From Roseiarcus fermentans (GTDB lineage: Bacteria; Pseudomonadota; Alphaproteobacteria; Rhizobiales; Beijerinckiaceae): DNA of 64,000 nucleotides. Positions within the stretch are counted from its first letter, which is position 1. Each line of letters starts with the position of its first letter. Of this stretch, positions 60,521-64,000 are shown piece by piece. The stretch is from assembly GCF_003315135.1 (NCBI RefSeq), contig NZ_QNRK01000032.1:1-64000 (forward strand), read 5' to 3'. The notes beneath the pieces were generated by a model. That model searched no databases. It was not told the DNA's origin and worked only from the letters and a program-made list of their open reading frames with translations. The translations under genes and the position numbers were made by a program.

Positions 60521-61783
60521 ATGCTCCACCTCTATGCCGGCCCCGTGTTCGACATGGCGCGGGAACAGTTCCACCTGATCGCCGACCACCTCGCGATCCC
60601 CGAGGCCGAGCGCGACCGGCTCCTGCTTCCCAAGCGCGCCATCGTCGTCTCCTGCCCGATCCACATGGACGACGGACGGACCCGGGTGTTCCCCGGCTAC
60701 CGGGTCCAGCATCACCTGACCCTCGGGCCGGCCAAGGGCGGGACACGCTTCGCTCCCAACGTCGACATCGGCGAGATCGCGGCGCTCGCGATCTGGATGA
60801 GCTGGAAATGCGCGCTCGCCGATCTGCCCTACGGCGGCGCCAAGGGCGGGGTGACGGTCGATCCGCACACGCTGTCGATGCGCGAGCTGGAGGGGCTGTC
60901 GCGCCGCTACATGCAGGAGATGATCCCGTTCGTCGGCCCGCGCGTCGATGTCATGGCGCCAGACATGGGCACCAACGAGCAGGTGATGGCGTGGTTCATG
61001 GACACCTATTCCATGTACCAGGGGGTGACCGTGCCGGAGATCGTCACCGGCAAGCCGGTCGACACCGGCGGCACGCTCGGGCGGCGCGAGGCGACCGGCC
61101 ACGGCGTCGCCTTCCTCGCCTTCCGCGCCATGGAGGCGCTGGAGATCGATCCGGTCGGCGCGACCGCGATCGTGCAGGGCTTCGGCAACGTTGGCGCGCA
61201 CGCGGCGCTCGGCCTCGCCGCGCGCGGAGTCAAGATCGTCGGCGTGTGCGACCACACCGCCGCCTACTACGACCCGAAGGGCCTCGACGCGCGCGAGCTC
61301 GTCAGCCACGCCCAGCGGACCGGCGCGCTCGCCGGCTGGTCGACGGAGGCGGCGATCGACCCGCGCGCGGTGATGGAGCAGCCGTGCGACGTGCTCGCGC
61401 CGTGCGCGGTCGAGCGGGTGATCGACGCCGACCTCGCCCGCGTTCTCCGCTGCCGGATCATCGCCGAAGGCGCCAACGGCCCGACCACTCCCGAGGCCGA
61501 CAAGATTCTCGCCGAGCGCAACGACGGGATCTTCGTCATCCCGGACATCCTGTGCAACGCCGGCGGCGTCATCGTCAGCTATTTCGAGTGGGTGCAGGAC
61601 TTGCAGCAGTATTTCTGGTCGCGCGACGAGGTGATGGACCGCCTCGAGCGGGCGCTCGACCGCAGCTGGGCGACGGTCGTGGCGCGCGCCAAACGCGACG
61701 GCGTGTCGAACCGCACGGCGGCCCAGGCGATCGGGGTCGAGCGGGTGATGAAGGCGAAACAGGCGCGGGGGCTGTTTCCGTGA
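60521..61783 (+). CDS. gdhA: Glutamate dehydrogenase (Glu/Leu/Phe/Val family)
   Basis: 420 residues. Substrate region GYRVQHHLTLGPAKGGTRF (K72), catalytic Lys in DLPYGGAKGGV (K108), nucleotide-binding TAIVQGFGNVGAHAALGLA and the C-terminal IPDILCNAGGVIVSYFEWVQ are all present. The size fits hexameric NAD(H)-type enzymes. It links glutamate and 2-oxoglutarate plus ammonia. Its stop overlaps the GTG of the GNAT gene. The promoter must lie within or next to the repeat copy F. Confidence 0.92.
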   Translation: MLHLYAGPVFDMAREQFHLIADHLAIPEAERDRLLLPKRAIVVSCPIHMDDGRTRVFPGYRVQHHLTLGPAKGGTRFAPNVDIGEIAALAIWMSWKCALADLPYGGAKGGVTVDPHTLSMRELEGLSRRYMQEMIPFVGPRVDVMAPDMGTNEQVMAWFMDTYSMYQGVTVPEIVTGKPVDTGGTLGRREATGHGVAFLAFRAMEALEIDPVGATAIVQGFGNVGAHAALGLAARGVKIVGVCDHTAAYYDPKGLDARELVSHAQRTGALAGWSTEAAIDPRAVMEQPCDVLAPCAVERVIDADLARVLRCRIIAEGANGPTTPEADKILAERNDGIFVIPDILCNAGGVIVSYFEWVQDLQQYFWSRDEVMDRLERALDRSWATVVARAKRDGVSNRTAAQAIGVERVMKAKQARGLFP

Positions 61784-62331
61784 CCGACGCAGACGTTTCG
61801 CGGCTCGACCTGGTCGTGCGCGACGCACATGGCGACGACATGCCGTCGGTGCAGCGCATCTATGCGCACTACGTTCTCGGCGCGCTCGCCACGTTCGAGG
61901 AAACGCCGCCGACGCTCGACGAGATGATCGCGAGACGGCGAAAGTCGGTCGATTGCGGCTTGCCGTATCTCGTCGCCGAACAGAACGGCGAAACGCTCGG
62001 CTTCGCTTACGCCGCCCCTTACCACGTGCGCCCGGCCTATCGGTTCGCGATCGAGGATTCGGTCTACGTCGCCGACGGCCTCGCCCGCCGCGGGGTCGGC
62101 GCCGCCATGCTCGGGGAACTGGTCGCCCGTTGCGAGCGCGGGCCGTGGCGGCAGATGGTCGCCATCGTCGGCGACAGCGCCAACGCGGGCTCGATCGGAC
62201 TGCACCGGCGGTTCGGGTTCGAGCCTGTCGGCGTGTTGAGAGCGGTCGGGTTCAAGTTCGGCCGCTGGATCGACACGCCGATTCTGCAACGTCGGCTGGG
62301 GCCGGGCGACGCCTCGAATCCCGACCTCTGA
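61780..62331 (+). CDS. GNAT N-acetyltransferase, phosphinothricin acetyltransferase-like
   Basis: 183 residues from a GTG overlapping the gdhA stop (GTGA). Pattern: VRDAHGDDMPSVQRIYAHYV, ATFEETPPTLDEM, GFAYAAPYHVRPAYRFAIEDSVYV, the acetyl-CoA loop ARRGVGAAMLGEL, and IGLHRRFGFEPVGVLRAVGFKFGRW. This matches Pat/Bar-type acetyltransferases, which acetylate phosphinothricin or methionine sulfoximine, glutamate analogues. That fits its coupling to glutamate dehydrogenase. Confidence 0.87.
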   Translation: MTDADVSRLDLVVRDAHGDDMPSVQRIYAHYVLGALATFEETPPTLDEMIARRRKSVDCGLPYLVAEQNGETLGFAYAAPYHVRPAYRFAIEDSVYVADGLARRGVGAAMLGELVARCERGPWRQMVAIVGDSANAGSIGLHRRFGFEPVGVLRAVGFKFGRWIDTPILQRRLGPGDASNPDL

Positions 62332-62477
62332 CCGCGTCGCCGTCCCGCGACCGCGTCGCCGCCGCTGTTGCGGGATACGCCACGACCGCCGTCGAGGCGC
62401 CGCCGCGTGTCTTTCGCTTCGCCCGCCCGCGCTGTCGGCGACGCGCCGGCTCGGCGGACCCATGAGAGAGTTTCGCG

Positions 62478-62696
62478 ATGGATGCGTTGACGCTGTTCGG
62501 CCTCTTCGCGGTTTCCGCCATGCTCGTCACCTACGCGCTCGAAGCCCGCAGCCACTGGTTCGTCCTGCTGTTCGCCTTATCGTGCGCGTTGGGCTCGGCC
62601 TATGGGTTCTTGCAGGGCGCGTGGCCCTTCGGCCTGGTCGAGGCGATCTGGTCGCTCGTCGCGCTCAGGCGGTGGCTGTCGGCGCGGATCTCCTGA
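62478..62696 (+). CDS. Conserved small membrane protein
   Basis: 72 residues with two hydrophobic segments: LTLFGLFAVSAMLVTYALEA and HWFVLLFALSCALGSAYGFL, then QGAWPFGLVEAIWSLVALRRW. The second half is strongly conserved in alphaproteobacteria as far as I recall. Function unknown. Confidence 0.7.
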   Translation: MDALTLFGLFAVSAMLVTYALEARSHWFVLLFALSCALGSAYGFLQGAWPFGLVEAIWSLVALRRWLSARIS

Positions 62697-62748
62697 TCGT
62701 TTCGTGAGCGCGGCCGGCGCGTTCGACGAATCGCCCCGGAAAGGCGCG

Positions 62749-62813
62749 ACCGCGCCAGAAGCCCGATCGCCGCCGCGTTGGCGAGGTCGATGAAGAAGGC
62801 CGAGACGAGCGGC
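62749..62813 (-). pseudogene. 3'-end fragment of a gltS gene
   Basis: About 60 nt are almost identical to 63713-63775, the terminal codons of the second gltS gene, and encode PLVSAFFIDLANAAAIG on the minus strand. The stop codon is altered and nothing of the gene precedes it. A duplication or recombination scar about 960 nt from the intact end. The rest of 62697-62975 shows nothing. Confidence 0.75.
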
Positions 62814-62975
62814 TTCGTGGAGCGGAACGGACGGGACCGCCATTCGCGGGCGAAGCATCTCCCGACCTTCTCCCACCCGCGCACGCGCGTTGCTGCGCCT
62901 GCGCGGGCGGATGTTCGGAAAGGGCGGGCGTTTCGCCGTCCTTCCCGGCAAGTTTGGTTTAACCCGCAAATCGTC

Positions 62976-63455
62976 TTAGGCGGTCTGGGTCGCCGAACGG
63001 CGGCTGCGATGACCGGCGAAAGCGAGACCGGCGAAGCCGAGACCCAACATCGCCCAGGTCGAGAGCTCCGGGGCGGGCGCCGCAAGGGTGAAGCTGCCGA
63101 AGTAGTCGGACGGCCCGCTGTACGGCGAGGCGGTATAGTAAGAAGGCAGGAAGTTGTAGATGTTCCAGGCGTTTCCGTCGTTCGTGTCGAAGGAGAGTCC
63201 ATTGCCGTCCAGATAGGGCTGGTTCGGATAGGAGATCGTATTGCTCGGTTGCCCCCAGGAACCCAGGCCGGTGACGATTGCGCCGTTGAACGTCCCTGTG
63301 ATGGCGGTGACGTCGCCGGAGGAGTCGGCGGTCAGCGTGCCCGACCCGGAATACGACGCGCCGGCATAGCTCCAATCCAAAAGCGTCGCGCCGGCCGGCG
63401 CGGAAGCCGTCAGGGCAGCCGCCAGGCAGCCGGCGGCTAAGAGTTGCATTCTCAT
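62976..63455 (-). CDS. Secreted protein with PEP-CTERM-like (PELSTWAM) sorting tail
   Basis: 159 residues from MRMQLLAAGCL (GGGGG upstream). Signal peptide to about SAPAGA, then a Ser/Gly/Tyr-rich beta-type body (YSGSGTLTADSSGDVTAITG). The C-terminal sorting signal is PELSTWAMLGLGFAGLAFAG followed by HRSRRS: motif, helix, basic cluster. Such proteins are exported and usually handled by an exosortase, which is not in this window. Its sequence is less GC-biased than the neighbours. Confidence 0.8.
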   Translation of the reverse strand: MRMQLLAAGCLAAALTASAPAGATLLDWSYAGASYSGSGTLTADSSGDVTAITGTFNGAIVTGLGSWGQPSNTISYPNQPYLDGNGLSFDTNDGNAWNIYNFLPSYYTASPYSGPSDYFGSFTLAAPAPELSTWAMLGLGFAGLAFAGHRSRRSATQTA

Positions 63456-63710
63456 GTTTTGCCCCCATGACAAGTTGCAACAGTGTTACAATGTCAATAT
63501 GCGGAAGCCATCAGCGATGTCAAGAACAATCGGCGGAGATCCTGGTTTACCTAAGGTCATTCATCTGACCGCGATCGCTCGCGACGGGAACGTAATCTTC
63601 CGTTCCCGGGCCGCTATGGCGTCGATAGCCCGCCGTTGCTTTGCGTCGGTCTTGACGCGGCGCTGCTGGAGCGGCCTCGTGGCCGGGTCGATCCAGGCGC
63701 GGGCCGCCTC

Positions 63711-64000
63711 CTACCGCACCAGAAAGCCGATCGCCGCCGCGTTGGCGAGGTCGATGAAGAAGGCCGAGACGAGCGGCAAGATGATGAAGGCCATCGGCGC
63801 CTGCCCATGCGCCTTGGTGACCGAGGTCATGTTGGCGATCGCGGTCGGGGTGGCGCCGAGGGTCACGCCGACGAACCCCGCGGTCAGCACCGCGGCGTCG
63901 TAGTTGCGGCCCATCGCCGGGAACACGGCGAAGGCTGCGAACAGCACGGACGCCAGCGTCTGAAGCGCCAGCACCACGATCAGCGTCGGCCCGAGTTCCG
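63711..64000 (-). CDS. gltS: Second GltS sodium/glutamate symporter, partial
   Basis: The C-terminal 96 codons are visible; the gene continues beyond the window end. The segments FPAMGRNYDAAVLTAGFVGV, TLGATPTAIANMTSVTKAHG and FIILPLVSAFFIDLANAAAI match the end of the GltS at 50607 residue for residue in most positions. The two copies are therefore paralogues 12 kb apart on the same strand. Confidence 0.85.
   Translation of the reverse strand, partial: ELGPTLIVVLALQTLASVLFAAFAVFPAMGRNYDAAVLTAGFVGVTLGATPTAIANMTSVTKAHGQAPMAFIILPLVSAFFIDLANAAAIGFLVR

Overview
The window looks like chromosomal DNA of a high-GC alphaproteobacterium of the order Hyphomicrobiales (Rhizobiales). Methylocystaceae/Beijerinckiaceae-type relatives are my best guess, not a proven placement. 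Supporting this are an ATP12-type F1 assembly chaperone, a ubiquinol-cytochrome c chaperone next to a YceD/DUF177 gene and divergent from bamE, a 'translational machinery protein', GXWXG/DUF4334 and DUF2934 proteins, a LexA-type box of alphaproteobacterial form, and strong GC bias in third codon positions. No rRNA, tRNA, CRISPR array or intact prophage was recognised.

Layout. 0-8.3 kb: a vWA-protein remnant, a low-GC secreted protein, then housekeeping and stress genes (DUF429, cupin, GST, translational machinery protein, GXWXG protein, rluC-atp12), with a 34-codon SOS-type small membrane protein at 3.5 kb. 8.4-13.7 kb: transport. A PstS-like binding protein is translationally coupled to a phosphate-family MFS symporter, followed by an Fsr-type efflux pump with a divergent AraC regulator; a broken copy of part of the pump gene lies at 8.4 kb. 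13.8-24.8 kb: propionyl/acyl-CoA carboxylase beta subunit, EEP hydrolase, bamE, the cytochrome bc1 chaperone-YceD-ferredoxin operon, a methyltransferase, a cupin and an ACS-type MFS transporter, two DUF2934 proteins and phosphoketolase. 24.9-27.2 kb: a decayed toxin-antitoxin zone in which the antitoxins survive and the toxins are broken. 27.3-45.9 kb: glycogen phosphorylase, two hybrid histidine kinases, an Nramp-like transporter with altered metal-site motifs, a BrnT/BrnA-like pair, an operon led by an unusual fatty-acid-hydroxylase/YhhN fusion, an adenylate cyclase, a ferredoxin-ferritin fusion with a rubrerythrin-like gene behind a sigma-54 type promoter, and a PHB depolymerase-type esterase. 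46.0-47.8 kb: a low-GC island with two unknown overlapping genes, a remnant of a McrA-type restriction protein and a possible IS21-type end. 48.1-64 kb: TerC, LysE and KdgK; a transglutaminase-glutaminase-GltS block; small conserved proteins; a cold-shock gene; Uma2; glutamate dehydrogenase-GNAT; a PELSTWAM-tailed secreted protein; and a second gltS running off the window end.

The strongest structural signal not explained by genes is a dispersed palindromic element of about 190-250 bp. It ends in 14-bp inverted repeats related to GTAACTCCCAAGCC and is flanked by 8-bp direct repeats. At least four copies have both ends (27.3, 54.7, 55.0, 60.0 kb), and others are truncated or degenerate (0.2, 1.4, 60.2 kb). 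Two copies sit back to back at 54.7-55.2 kb with the same 8-bp target sequence three times. It has the anatomy of a non-autonomous transposon (MITE).

Functional themes are phosphate and amino-acid transport, central carbon storage and overflow (PHB, glycogen, phosphoketolase, propionyl-CoA), glutamine/glutamate turnover (glutaminase, GltS twice, glutamate dehydrogenase) and iron-protein chemistry. Product names rest on motif recognition by eye; no database search was run.
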